DNA of 64,000 nucleotides from Flectobacillus longus (GCF_030056705.1 NZ_JASHIC010000011.1:124001-188000), one strand, 5' to 3'; numbered from the stretch's first letter, positions 42,225-50,868 are shown. Program-made: numbers and translations. The notes: a model not told the origin generated them from the sequence alone.

Positions 42225-43216
42225 TTTTGGAAAGATGAATGAGATTTTTGGGCTTCTTTTTCTGCATCAGCTTTATCGTAAGCCATAATGATGTCTCTTA
42301 CCAAGCGGTGACGTACAACATCTTTACCATCAAGTTCAATAAAAGAAATACCCTTGATGCCCTGCAAAATTTTGGTTGCTTCCACTAATCCAGACTTTAC
42401 TTTGGTAGGTAAGTCTATCTGTGATTTATCACCTGTGATTATCACTTTCGAATTTACGCCCATACGAGTCAGGAACATTTTCATTTGCATAGGAGTAGTG
42501 TTTTGTGCCTCATCCAACAATACAAATGCGTTGTTCAAGGTACGCCCACGCATATAAGCCAAAGGTGCAATTTCAATAACACGGTTCTCGATAAAGAACT
42601 TCAACTTTTCAGGTTGAATCATATCGTCTAAAGCATCATAAATTGGACGTAAATATGGGTCAATTTTTTCTTTTAAATCACCGGGTAAAAAGCCTAAATT
42701 TTCACCTGCTTCAACTGCTGGGCGAGTAATAATAATTTTTTTGACTTCCTTATTTTTGAGCGCCTTTACCGCAAGGGCAACCGCTGTATAAGTTTTACCT
42801 GTACCCGCAGGGCCAATCGCAAATACGATGTCATTTTCGGCAGCGGCATCGATGAGCTTCTTTTGGTTGGGCGACTTTACACGAATAACCACGCCTTTGG
42901 TGCCGTACAATAAGACATCATCGTCCTCTTTTAAGATTACAGGTGCCTCTTCTTCATTATTCTTATCCCTAGAAAGATACGTTTTTACTTGTTCTGTTGT
43001 AATTTTGCCGTACTTCTGAAAATGCACAACCATCGAATCTATAATTTCGGTAATCTTGACAATATCAGAAATAGAACCTCTGATGGTGATTTCGTTACCT
43101 CTGGAGATAAGTTTACTTTGAGGAAAAGCTTCAGCTACTACTTTGATATTGCTGTTTTCAACGCCAAGGAAACCAACCAACTCAACGTCTTCGAGTGTAA
43201 TTATTTTTTCTGTCAA
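42221..43216 (-). CDS. phoH: PhoH family ATPase
   Basis: 331 residues. N-terminal KH-like part (EITIRGSISDIVKITEII), then the PhoH P-loop domain: Walker A GPAGTGKT at 135-142, TRPAVEAGENLGFLPG at about 165, MRGRTLNNAFVLLDEAQNTT (Walker B, about 222) and VITGDKSQIDLP. PhoH2-like proteins bind RNA and act with RNA processing or phosphate stress. It runs into the secreted protease gene with a 4-bp overlap. A -7 box TATTTTTG (43280-43273, minus strand) lies about 60 bp upstream. Confidence 0.95.
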   Translation of the reverse strand: MTEKIITLEDVELVGFLGVENSNIKVVAEAFPQSKLISRGNEITIRGSISDIVKITEIIDSMVVHFQKYGKITTEQVKTYLSRDKNNEEEAPVILKEDDDVLLYGTKGVVIRVKSPNQKKLIDAAAENDIVFAIGPAGTGKTYTAVALAVKALKNKEVKKIIITRPAVEAGENLGFLPGDLKEKIDPYLRPIYDALDDMIQPEKLKFFIENRVIEIAPLAYMRGRTLNNAFVLLDEAQNTTPMQMKMFLTRMGVNSKVIITGDKSQIDLPTKVKSGLVEATKILQGIKGISFIELDGKDVVRHRLVRDIIMAYDKADAEKEAQKSHSSFQK

Positions 43217-43410
43217 ATCTAAAAATGAATAAATGTTAATCGATGATTTAGTATTAGAAAGTACTAATCTAACAAAAATAACGCTTGTTTGTGTTCGATT
43301 CTTATAAGATTAATTCTAAGTTTTTTTTTGACTCTGTAAATCAAACCCTTAGGTTTTTTTTGCAAAATGGGATTGTGGTAATGTGAGAAAATATTTGTAA
43401 AATTGTATTA

Positions 43411-45024
43411 ATGGAACAGTCAAACAGAAATAATACCTTTAAAAAGCCCTCCAATTTTGCTGGAGGTCGAATATCTGCGACCAATCGTTGGCTGGATACA
43501 GGTTTGGGTAAAATACCACCTCAAGCAGTCGATTTGGAAGAAGCTGTGCTTGGGGCTTTGATGATTGAGAAGGATGCTCTTACCGCAGTGGTAGACATTT
43601 TAAAACCTGACTCATTTTATAAAGAAGCACACCAAAGAATATATGGCGCCATTACTCAGCTTTTTGCTGCGTCTGAGCCGATAGATTTGCTTACAGTAAC
43701 TAATCAACTTCGTACAAATGGTGAACTTGAAATGGCTGGTGGAGTTTCGTACCTTGCCGAATTAACTCAAAGAGTTAACTCAGCTGCCAATATCGAATTT
43801 CACGCGCGCATTGTAGTAGAACATTCATTAAAACGACAATTGATTACAGTATCTTCTGAAATCCAGAAGATGGCTTATGAGGATACAACAGATGTATTTC
43901 AGTTGTTGGATAGGGTAGAACAAGAACTTTTTAGAATTTCGGAGGCTAATATTCGTAAAAACTACTCGGATATGTCGCAAATCATGCGAGCAGCCTTGTT
44001 GGAATTAGAAATGAAGAAAAATCAGAAGGATGGTCTTACGGGAGTTCCTTCTGGATTTAGTGCTTTGGATAGAATTACTTCAGGTTTCCAAAAAACAGAA
44101 TTAATTATTATCGCTGCTCGCCCCGGTATGGGTAAAACAGCCTTGATTCTTTCTGCTTGTCGTAATGCAGCGGTGGATTTTGGTCAAGCAGTAGCGGTAT
44201 TCTCTTTGGAAATGTCCTCTGTTCAGCTTGTCAATCGTTTGATTTCATCAGAAGCTGAATTAGAATCTGAAAAACTAAGAAAAGGTAATTTGGCTCCTCA
44301 CGAATGGGCGCAATTACATGCAAAAATTGGTCGTTTAACTAATGCCCCAATTTTTATTGATGATACCCCAGCGTTGTCACTTCTTGAACTCAGAGCTAAA
44401 GCTCGTCGTTTGAAAGCCCAACACGATATACAGATGATTGTGATTGACTACTTGCAATTGATGTCGGGCGATACAGGAGGAAAAGGAGGAGGAAACCGTG
44501 AACAAGAAATTGCCACAATATCTCGTTCCTTGAAACAACTTGCTAAAGAGCTAGATGTGCCTGTAATTGCACTTTCGCAGTTGAGCCGTGCAGTAGAAAC
44601 TCGTGGAGGAGATAAAAAGCCACAATTATCCGATTTACGTGAGTCTGGGTCAATCGAGCAAGATGCGGATATGGTAATGTTTATTTATCGTCCAGAATAT
44701 TACGGTATTACGCAAGATGAAAATGGGCAGTCGATTGCAGGAATGGGAGAGTTGATTATTGCTAAAAACCGTGCAGGCTCTCTAGATACTGTTCAGTTGA
44801 GATTTATTGGCAAGTACACAAAATATTGTGATTTGGATGCTACAGATTATTCAAGCTTTACCAGCGGAGATTCTCTACAATCTTTTGCAGCTGTTCCTGA
44901 TACAATGACAACATTTGAAGGCGGAGCGAGAACAGTAGGTAGTAAAATGAATAACTTCCAATCTGGAGGAGGAGAAATGCCATCGTTTGGTACAACTCCA
45001 CCAAATCAAGATGTTCCATTCTAA
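43411..45024 (+). CDS. dnaB: Replicative DNA helicase DnaB
   Basis: Hexameric 5'-3' helicase that opens the replication fork. 537 residues. N-terminal primase-interaction domain (PPQAVDLEEAVLGALMIEKDA, about 36), linker, then the RecA-like core with GLTGVPSGFSALDRITSGF (about 209), Walker A ARPGMGKTAL (about 234), Walker B MIVIDYLQLMSG (about 344) and LSQLSRAVETR (about 388). No intein is present. The C-terminal tail (about 485-537) is Gly/Ser/Thr-rich and ends in DVPF. It is divergent from phoH and convergent with rlmD. Confidence 0.97.
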   Translation: MEQSNRNNTFKKPSNFAGGRISATNRWLDTGLGKIPPQAVDLEEAVLGALMIEKDALTAVVDILKPDSFYKEAHQRIYGAITQLFAASEPIDLLTVTNQLRTNGELEMAGGVSYLAELTQRVNSAANIEFHARIVVEHSLKRQLITVSSEIQKMAYEDTTDVFQLLDRVEQELFRISEANIRKNYSDMSQIMRAALLELEMKKNQKDGLTGVPSGFSALDRITSGFQKTELIIIAARPGMGKTALILSACRNAAVDFGQAVAVFSLEMSSVQLVNRLISSEAELESEKLRKGNLAPHEWAQLHAKIGRLTNAPIFIDDTPALSLLELRAKARRLKAQHDIQMIVIDYLQLMSGDTGGKGGGNREQEIATISRSLKQLAKELDVPVIALSQLSRAVETRGGDKKPQLSDLRESGSIEQDADMVMFIYRPEYYGITQDENGQSIAGMGELIIAKNRAGSLDTVQLRFIGKYTKYCDLDATDYSSFTSGDSLQSFAAVPDTMTTFEGGARTVGSKMNNFQSGGGEMPSFGTTPPNQDVPF

Positions 45025-45026
45025 AA

Positions 45027-45217
45027 TTGAGTGAGTTGCGATTGAGTGAATGAGTGATTATTTTAAGAGATGTTATTCTGAAATATAATATCAAAAAAGG
45101 GGGCGAAAATTGTTTTCGCCCCCTTTTTTTAATGTATTAAAAATTTGGTGAATAAGCCTAATCTTGAATATGTTCTTAATCTAAAAATAATCACAAATCA
45201 CTCAATCACAACTCACT
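45027..45217. repeat. Imperfect inverted repeat flanking the dnaB-rlmD terminator
   Basis: A roughly 40-bp sequence (45027-45066; core attgagtgaatgagtgatta) recurs inverted and imperfectly at 45181-45217, with a terminator between them. The same core recurs as a palindrome at 47605-47643, so it looks like an interspersed family. Confidence 0.6.
45093..45130. terminator. Bidirectional terminator between dnaB and rlmD
   Basis: A 17-bp perfect stem (left arm 45093-45109, core gggggcgaaaa) with a 3-nt loop and T-runs on both strands. Confidence 0.93.
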
Positions 45218-45228
45218 AAATTAAACCT

Positions 45229-46641
45229 CTATCTCTTCACCAATTTCACAACGTTCTCTACGTGGTGAGTTTGTGGGAACATATCTACTGGCTGTACAGC
45301 TTCAACACGGTATTTTAAGTCTAGTAAAGCCAAATCACGAGCTTGAGTAGCTGGATTACAACTTACATACACAATCGTGTGTGGTTCGGCATTTAAGAGT
45401 GTCTGAACCACTGGTTCATCCATACCTGCACGTGGAGGGTCAGTAATTACAACGTCTGGACGTCCCTTAGCATCAATAAATGAATCGTCCAAAAGCTTAC
45501 GCATATCACCTGCATAAAACTCCGTGTTGTTGATGCCATTAATTTGTGAGTTTACCTTCGCATCTTCAACAGCCATTTCCACATATTCTAATCCAATTAC
45601 TTTCTTGGCCTGTCTAGCGACAAAGTTGGCAATTGTCCCAGTTCCCGTATAAAGGTCATAGACAAACTCAGAACCAGTCAATCCAGCATAATCACGCGTA
45701 ATTTTGTATAATTCATACGCTTGTTTAGAATTGGTTTGGTAAAAAGATTTTGGTCCAACTCTGTATTTTAAGCCTTCCATTTCTTCTACAATGTATGGCA
45801 ATCCTTTGTAGTTAACTACCTCTAAGTCAAAGAAAGTGTCATTTCCTTTAGTATTGATAATGTAGTTTAACGACGTGATTTGAGGGAAGTTCGCATCCAA
45901 AAATTCCATCACCAAGCTAATTTGCTCTTCAGTAGCGTAGGCAAACTGAACAATTACCATCAAGTCGCCTGTTGTAGCAGTACGAATTATCAAATTACGT
46001 AAGGCGCCTTTTTCTTGCTTGATTTGCTCATAATAATCAATTTGATGTTTTTGAGCTAATTCATGCAAAGCATTACGAATTTGATTCGAAGGGTCTGGTT
46101 GCAAATAGCAGTGGTCTACATGTAAAATTTTGTCGTAGCGCTTTGGTACGTGAAATCCCAAGGCATTACGACAAAACTCTTCACCTGACTGAATTTGCTC
46201 AATGGTTAACCAACGGTTTTGAGAGAAAGTATATTCTAATTTATTCCTATAATAGAATGTTTCTCCAGAACCTAAGATAGGATTGATGTTAGGAAGATCT
46301 ACTTTGGCGATTCTTTCCAAGGCATCAGTCACTTGCTTAGTTTTAAATGACAATTGGGTTGCGTAGTCAATATGTTGCCATTTACAGCCACCACAAGTGC
46401 CAAAATGATCGCAGATCGTTTGAGTTCTGTATGGGGAACTTGGCTTTATATTTTGAGCTGTCGCTTCATAGTAGCTTTTTTTCGATTTCGTAATGCGTAA
46501 ATCAGCATAATCGCCAGGAGCCACAGGTCCGTCGATAAAAATAACTTTATCCTCGACACGACTGATACATTTTGCCTCAGCAGCAAAATCTTCTACCAAG
46601 ACATTTTCAAAAATGATATTTTCTTTGTGCTTTTTTCTCAT
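45229..46641 (-). CDS. rlmD: 23S rRNA (uracil-5-)-methyltransferase (RlmD/RumA family)
   Basis: 470 residues. A TRAM domain is at the N-terminus (NVLVEDFAAEAKCISRVEDKVIFI...), a [4Fe-4S] cluster region CDHFGTCGGCKWQH (about 77), and a SAM-binding methyltransferase domain with DLYTGTGTIANFVA (about 328), DPPRAGMDEPV (about 404) and the catalytic Cys in YVSCNPATQARDL (about 430). It methylates C5 of a 23S rRNA uridine (U1939 or U747 type). A -7 box TAATTTTG (46656-46649) ends only seven bases before the ATG. Confidence 0.95.
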   Translation of the reverse strand: MRKKHKENIIFENVLVEDFAAEAKCISRVEDKVIFIDGPVAPGDYADLRITKSKKSYYEATAQNIKPSSPYRTQTICDHFGTCGGCKWQHIDYATQLSFKTKQVTDALERIAKVDLPNINPILGSGETFYYRNKLEYTFSQNRWLTIEQIQSGEEFCRNALGFHVPKRYDKILHVDHCYLQPDPSNQIRNALHELAQKHQIDYYEQIKQEKGALRNLIIRTATTGDLMVIVQFAYATEEQISLVMEFLDANFPQITSLNYIINTKGNDTFFDLEVVNYKGLPYIVEEMEGLKYRVGPKSFYQTNSKQAYELYKITRDYAGLTGSEFVYDLYTGTGTIANFVARQAKKVIGLEYVEMAVEDAKVNSQINGINNTEFYAGDMRKLLDDSFIDAKGRPDVVITDPPRAGMDEPVVQTLLNAEPHTIVYVSCNPATQARDLALLDLKYRVEAVQPVDMFPQTHHVENVVKLVKR

Positions 46642-46769
46642 AAGGTTGCAAAATTACAAAAAAGACCCACATAAATCGAAATCTTTGGAGTACATCTAAA
46701 CTAAAAAATGTATTTTGCTAATTAATCCCTAATTTTGAAAATCTTAAACACAAGTATAGATATAGTATT

Positions 46770-47585
46770 ATGAAAGATAAAGTAGTCATTATTACTGGGG
46801 CATCGTCGGGTATTGGTAGAGCAATGGCTTTTGCTTTTGGCAATGAAGGTGCAAAAGTTGTAATCACTGGACGTAAGCAAGCTCCTTTGGATGAAACTAG
46901 CAAAGAGCTTAGTGCAGCAGGGATAGATAACCTAGCTATTGTTTCTGATGTAAGCCTCGAGGAGGATAACATAAAGGTAGTAGACCAAACAGTTGCCAAA
47001 TATGGTAGAATTGATATTCTTATCAATAATGCTGGCATTTCGATGCGTTCTATGTTTGAGGATTGTGAGGTAGAGGTTATCAAAAAGGTCATGGATATTA
47101 ATTTCTATGGAACTGTGTATGCTACTAAATATGCTTTACCTTATATCAAAAAGGCGAAAGGTTCTATTGTAGGAATTTCGTCGATTGCTGGATATCGTGG
47201 ATTGCCAGTTAGGATTGGTTATTCGGCCTCAAAATTTGCCATGAATGGCTTTTTGGAGGCACTTCGAACAGAATTGCTTCATGAAGGTGTACATGTGTTG
47301 ACTGCTTGCCCTGGTTTTACGGCTTCTAACATTAGATTTGCATCTTTGGGTAGCGACGGACAAACCAAAGGTGAAAGTATGCGTGATGAGGGAAATATGA
47401 TGTCAGCCGAGGAGGTTGCAGCCCTTATTCTTAAAGCTGTGAAGAATCGTAAGAGAGAACTCATTTTGACCGCTCAGGGTAAGCTTACGGTATTTCTGAA
47501 TAAGTTTTTACCTTCTTTGACAGATAAGCTTGTTTTTAATACTCTCGCTAAGGAAAAAGATTCTCCTCTAAAAAGGAACTCATAA
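46770..47585 (+). CDS. SDR family oxidoreductase
   Basis: 271 residues of a classical short-chain dehydrogenase: GASSGIGR at 10-17, NNAGIS at 86-91, Ser137/138 in GISSIAG, and the intact YSASK with Tyr151 and Lys155. The C-terminus carries an extension (KLTVFLNKFLPSLTDKLVFNTLAKE) seen in DHRS7-like members, which are often membrane associated. The substrate is unknown. A 16-bp palindrome follows the gene. Confidence 0.92.
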   Translation: MKDKVVIITGASSGIGRAMAFAFGNEGAKVVITGRKQAPLDETSKELSAAGIDNLAIVSDVSLEEDNIKVVDQTVAKYGRIDILINNAGISMRSMFEDCEVEVIKKVMDINFYGTVYATKYALPYIKKAKGSIVGISSIAGYRGLPVRIGYSASKFAMNGFLEALRTELLHEGVHVLTACPGFTASNIRFASLGSDGQTKGESMRDEGNMMSAEEVAALILKAVKNRKRELILTAQGKLTVFLNKFLPSLTDKLVFNTLAKEKDSPLKRNS

Positions 47586-47604
47586 ACAGGAGTCCTTCTG
47601 AATT

Positions 47605-47643
47605 GATTGAATGAGTGATTATCTTAAAATCACTCATTCAATC
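47605..47643. repeat. Perfect 16-bp palindrome after the SDR gene
   Basis: Two 16-bp arms (gattgaatgagtgatt 47605-47620 and its complement 47628-47643) with a 7-nt loop. It lacks a T-run but may act as a terminator; the core is shared with the dnaB-rlmD repeat. Confidence 0.75.
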
Positions 47644-47648
47644 ATTAC

Positions 47649-48386
47649 TTATTCCACCTGCCAAAGATCAGTTTGCTTGACATACAAAAGCTGGTCTTCC
47701 CAAAAAACTCTTTTCCAAATATCACTTCCTCCAATAATATTAAGGCGATGCCCTTTGTTAATGACATATTCGACGGGTGCTCCTGCCGATGGGCTTTTCC
47801 TTAAAATTACATGATTGGCATTAATAATACCTTGATGGTATTTGTCTGGCAGATTCAATAAGGTCCAAACGCCAATTAAATAAATTCCTAAAATGACTTT
47901 TTGAGATGTAGGAATATATTCATGTCTGTATTTTTTGCCAATCAATACGATAAAAACATATAATCCTATCACCAACATTAACGCCACCAAAAATCCAGAA
48001 TAGGTTTTGTAGACCAATATTAAGAAATTAAAATCATTTAATTCGTACCCTTTTAATTCGTGTTCTTGTGCAATTGTGTAGAGTTTTGAAAGAATTTTAT
48101 CATTCGGACTTATCTCAAAAGACTTATTTAGGTAATAAAGTGTTCTCAAATAGTCTCTTTTTTGCTCATTGATTTTGGCAAGCTTTAAGAAAATGATATG
48201 CGACGGATGTTCCAATTTTGTCAATTCTCGTTCAAAAATCCTCTCGGCTGCACCATAATTTTGAATTTTGTATAAAGAATCTGCTTTTTTTAGTGATGCT
48301 GTATTGTCCAGACACCTAGAAAGTTGCGGAATCGTAACGAAGAAAAATAAAAAAAATATAACTTTTTTTAGATGGATGGCTTGCAT
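47649..48386 (-). CDS. TPR and SH3-like domain membrane protein (BatE-like)
   Basis: 245 residues from ATG 48386 (an in-frame start 11 codons upstream is possible). A signal peptide or anchor at 1-24, two to three TPR units (about 30-105: DSLYKIQNYGAAERIFERELT, LAKINEQKRDYLRTLYYLNKSF), two membrane helices (about 128-148 and 160-175), then an SH3-like end (NHVILRKSPSAGAPVEYVINKGHRLNIIGG). The order TPR-TM-TM-SH3 resembles BatE of the Bacteroides aerotolerance operon, but no batA-D genes are here. Role inferred as envelope-related. Confidence 0.78.
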   Translation of the reverse strand: MQAIHLKKVIFFLFFFVTIPQLSRCLDNTASLKKADSLYKIQNYGAAERIFERELTKLEHPSHIIFLKLAKINEQKRDYLRTLYYLNKSFEISPNDKILSKLYTIAQEHELKGYELNDFNFLILVYKTYSGFLVALMLVIGLYVFIVLIGKKYRHEYIPTSQKVILGIYLIGVWTLLNLPDKYHQGIINANHVILRKSPSAGAPVEYVINKGHRLNIIGGSDIWKRVFWEDQLLYVKQTDLWQVE

Positions 48387-48411
48387 TATGTTTCTAGAAA
48401 TAGTAGTTTTG
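48381..48411 (+). promoter_or_regulatory. Promoter of the tRNA-Lys array
   Basis: TTG at 48381-48383, 20 nt, then TAGTTTTG at 48404-48411. It overlaps the first codons of the divergent TPR-SH3 gene and would start a transcript about 57 nt before the first tRNA. Confidence 0.65.
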
Positions 48412-48474
48412 CACCGCAATTAAGGAAAACGAAACAGAACAACAAAAATACTGAAAACGCTTCTTATATGCAAC

Positions 48475-48547
48475 GATTCCGTAGCTCAGTTGGTAGAGCA
48501 ATACACTTTTAATGTATGGGTCCTGGGTTCGAGTCCCAGCGGGATCA
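48475..48547 (+). tRNA. tRNA-Lys (anticodon TTT), copy 1
   Basis: 73-nt cloverleaf: acceptor GATTCCG / CGGGATC with discriminator A, D arm GCTCAGTTGGTAGAGC, anticodon loop CTTTTAA (TTT), T arm CTGGGTTCGAGTCCCAG. CCA is not encoded. First of five identical copies. Confidence 0.97.
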
Positions 48548-48629
48548 CCGAGATATCTAGCACGATAGATGTTTTAGAATAAATTTTTTGACTTAGTTTT
48601 TACGATGTAAATTGTAGAAAATGAGTACC

Positions 48630-48702
48630 GATTCCGTAGCTCAGTTGGTAGAGCAATACACTTTTAATGTATGGGTCCTGGGTTCGAGTCCCAGCGGGAT
48701 CA
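48630..48702 (+). tRNA. tRNA-Lys (anticodon TTT), copy 2
   Basis: Identical in sequence to copy 1; starts 155 bp after it. The spacer is nearly identical to the next two. Confidence 0.97.
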
Positions 48703-48785
48703 CTGAGATGTCTAGCACGATAGATATTTTACAGTAATTTTTTTTGACTTAGTTTTTACGATGCAAATTGTAAGAAATGAGTACT

Positions 48786-48858
48786 GATTCCGTAGCTCAG
48801 TTGGTAGAGCAATACACTTTTAATGTATGGGTCCTGGGTTCGAGTCCCAGCGGGATCA
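48786..48858 (+). tRNA. tRNA-Lys (anticodon TTT), copy 3
   Basis: Identical in sequence to copy 1; starts 156 bp after copy 2. Confidence 0.97.
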
Positions 48859-48940
48859 CCGAGATGTCTAGCACGATAGATATTTTAGAGTAAATTTTTT
48901 GACTTAGTTTTTACGATGTAAATTGTAAAAAATGGGTACT

Positions 48941-49013
48941 GATTCCGTAGCTCAGTTGGTAGAGCAATACACTTTTAATGTATGGGTCCTGGGTTCGAGT
49001 CCCAGCGGGATCA
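48941..49013 (+). tRNA. tRNA-Lys (anticodon TTT), copy 4
   Basis: Identical in sequence to copy 1; starts 155 bp after copy 3. The sequence after it differs from the other spacers and begins with a small hairpin (gaagattgtc / gacaaatcttc). Confidence 0.97.
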
Positions 49014-49099
49014 CGAAGATTGTCAGTGACAAATCTTCCCTTCGCCTCCAGAGTGGGGCATTTTTATATATAGTGAAGCGGCTACGTGCCAAATCACAC

Positions 49100-49172
49100 G
49101 ATTCCGTAGCTCAGTTGGTAGAGCAATACACTTTTAATGTATGGGTCCTGGGTTCGAGTCCCAGCGGGATCA
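49100..49172 (+). tRNA. tRNA-Lys (anticodon TTT), copy 5
   Basis: Identical in sequence to copy 1; lies 159 bp after copy 4 behind an unrelated spacer, and is followed directly by the array terminator. Confidence 0.97.
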
Positions 49173-49174
49173 CC

Positions 49175-49206
49175 AAAAGGTTCAGAGATTTCTCTGAACC
49201 TTTTTT
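49175..49206 (+). terminator. Terminator of the tRNA-Lys array
   Basis: A 14-bp stem (aaaaggttcagaga / tctctgaacctttt) with a very small loop and a T-run, two bases after the last tRNA. Confidence 0.9.
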
Positions 49207-49256
49207 GTTTTGCCATAATTCATAGAACTGGATCAGTTTAGGATAAATAAAAATCT

Positions 49257-49670
49257 TTATTCATTAGAATCCTTTAATCCATCTAAAAATTCACCAAAAC
49301 TTTTTGCTACTAAGTATAAATTATCATAATTCTGATCATCCTCTATACTGTAGTCTACTTCATTTTCATGATCCCAAAAATACACATATCCTTCATCACT
49401 GGAACTACAAGATATACAAATTAAATTCCCTCCAGGATCATGCGCTATTGGTAATATATGGCTAGGTAAACGCTTTTCATCTATTTTAAAGTTTCTAATA
49501 TAAACTTCTAAATTATCAGCTTTTCCGTCATAAATAGCAAGAAACCAATCAATAGAAGACCTTGTCCAAGTTCCATTTTCATTGAAACTAAAAACGTTGG
49601 GAGTACAATACCCTCCATTGTATTTTAGCAAATGGTCCTCATAATCATAATTAAGTTTAAGACCAACCAA
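49257..49670 (-). CDS. SMI1/KNR4 (SUKH) family protein, start codon missing or non-standard
   Basis: 137 residues from a TTG at 49670. The SUKH fold is recognisable: LKLNYDYEDHLLKYNGGYCTPNVF, WFLAIYDG, LPSHILPIAHDPGGNLICIS, GYVYFWDHENE and AKSFGEFLDGL. The open frame runs on upstream to 49736 and encodes a plausible family N-terminus (TESPTSFLQIEKVEELVG), but there is no ATG, GTG or TTG between 49670 and an in-frame stop at 49737-49739. The true start is therefore lost, non-standard, or removed by a small deletion next to holA. SUKH proteins are often immunity proteins of polymorphic toxins; no toxin gene is nearby. Confidence 0.75.
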   Translation of the reverse strand: MVGLKLNYDYEDHLLKYNGGYCTPNVFSFNENGTWTRSSIDWFLAIYDGKADNLEVYIRNFKIDEKRLPSHILPIAHDPGGNLICISCSSSDEGYVYFWDHENEVDYSIEDDQNYDNLYLVAKSFGEFLDGLKDSNE

Positions 49671-49748
49671 TTCTTCGACTTTTTCGATTTGAAGAAAGGA
49701 TGTTGGAGATTCTGTTAAAGTTTTTGTTCTGTTTTCTCAACAAATGCT

Positions 49749-50768
49749 TTAATGCAAAATACGAAACGTTATCTCCTTTAATTTATCGCCATCAGAGCTT
49801 GAGCTAGATTCTATTCCTTTGGCTTGTAGCTCTATTTGTTTGATGTCGTGAATGATTTGTATGACTTTGGGTAAATTGTAATTCCTGATGGTTTGCACGT
49901 AATCTTTGGCAAAGAATGGATTAATTCCTAGGAAGCTTGCCAAGCCCTTATCTGACTTATCGGTATGCGTGTGGGCAAGAAGTACCTTACTAAAGAAATT
50001 GTACATCAAAAGTATCATTGGAGGCAATGGATTGTCTTTCGGATTGGAAGCGAAAAACTGTACAATTTGATTCGCTTTCAGCACATCCCTTTGTATGAGG
50101 GCTTTTTGAAATTCAAAATAGTTATACTCTTTACTAATTCCTACAAAGCGTTCTACTACGGAGGCATTGATTTCTTCGTCAATTTTGAGATTAATAACAA
50201 TCTTATCTATTTCTGAAGCCAAACGCTTTAAATCATTCCCTACATTCTCTACAAGCATCTGTACGGCCTTTGGACTGATCTTTACGCCAGATTCATGACA
50301 ATACTCAATTACCCAATCAGGTATTTTGTTGTCATACATCTTTTTGGAGGTCATGACCAATCCCGATTGATCTATTGCTTTGACCCATGCTTTTCGTTCG
50401 TCAACTGAATCCTTGCTTGCCAAAACCAAGATAGTCGATGCTAAGGGGTTTTTGGCATAGCTTTCAAGTACCGATTGCATATCTTTTTGCTCGATTCCTT
50501 GAATGCTCTGCGCTTCTTTTACGATAACCACTTGCTTGTCGGACATCATCGGAAATCGCTTGGCATACGACATAATACTGGGTACAGTATGGTCTTTGCC
50601 GTAGATAATATACTGATTGAAGCCCTTATCGGCAGCCGATAAGGCGTTTTCTTCGATGAAGTCTACTACTTTGTCAATAAAATACGGCTCGTCACCGTGG
50701 AGTAAATAAATAGGGTGAAAATGTTTTTTCTTTACTTCTTTAAATACTTCTGCAAATAATTTGGGCAT
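49749..50768 (-). CDS. holA: DNA polymerase III subunit delta
   Basis: 339 residues from ATG 50768, the start with the family N-terminus (MPKLFAEVFKEVKKKHFHPIYLLHGDEPYFID). It is the clamp-loader subunit that opens the beta clamp. HGDEPYFIDKVVDFI (about 22) and the weakly conserved AAA+ body (QVVIVKEAQSI, STILVLASK) are visible, with a helical collar C-terminus (YNFFSKVLLAHTHTD, LPKVIQIIHDIKQIE). A -7 box TATCTTTG lies at 50800-50807. The SUKH remnant lies just downstream. Confidence 0.93.
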   Translation of the reverse strand: MPKLFAEVFKEVKKKHFHPIYLLHGDEPYFIDKVVDFIEENALSAADKGFNQYIIYGKDHTVPSIMSYAKRFPMMSDKQVVIVKEAQSIQGIEQKDMQSVLESYAKNPLASTILVLASKDSVDERKAWVKAIDQSGLVMTSKKMYDNKIPDWVIEYCHESGVKISPKAVQMLVENVGNDLKRLASEIDKIVINLKIDEEINASVVERFVGISKEYNYFEFQKALIQRDVLKANQIVQFFASNPKDNPLPPMILLMYNFFSKVLLAHTHTDKSDKGLASFLGINPFFAKDYVQTIRNYNLPKVIQIIHDIKQIELQAKGIESSSSSDGDKLKEITFRILH

Positions 50769-50868
50769 GACATTTGGTTGGCTTTGATACTTACTTTTAC
50801 AAAGATACAATATCAAATGCTCGATTTCTAACAGTTAACTTAGCGTTCAAGATTAATTTCAAGGTATC

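Larger units (their letters stand above)
48475..49013 (+). repeat. Tandem repeat of about 155 bp (tRNA-Lys plus spacer)
   Basis: Three consecutive units of 155-156 bp, each a tRNA-Lys and a spacer with the shared segments tctagcacgatagat and gacttagtttttacgatg, then a fourth tRNA. Spacers differ by scattered substitutions and one-base indels; the tRNAs do not differ. Confidence 0.93.

Noticed and set aside
48475-49172. Regularly spaced repeats resembling a CRISPR array
   Set aside because: The 73-nt repeats fold as tRNA-Lys and the spacers are also near-identical, unlike CRISPR spacers.
48932-49225. 97-codon frame across tRNA-Lys copies 4 and 5
   Set aside because: It only translates the two tRNA genes and their spacer; its internal repeat is the tRNA sequence read twice.
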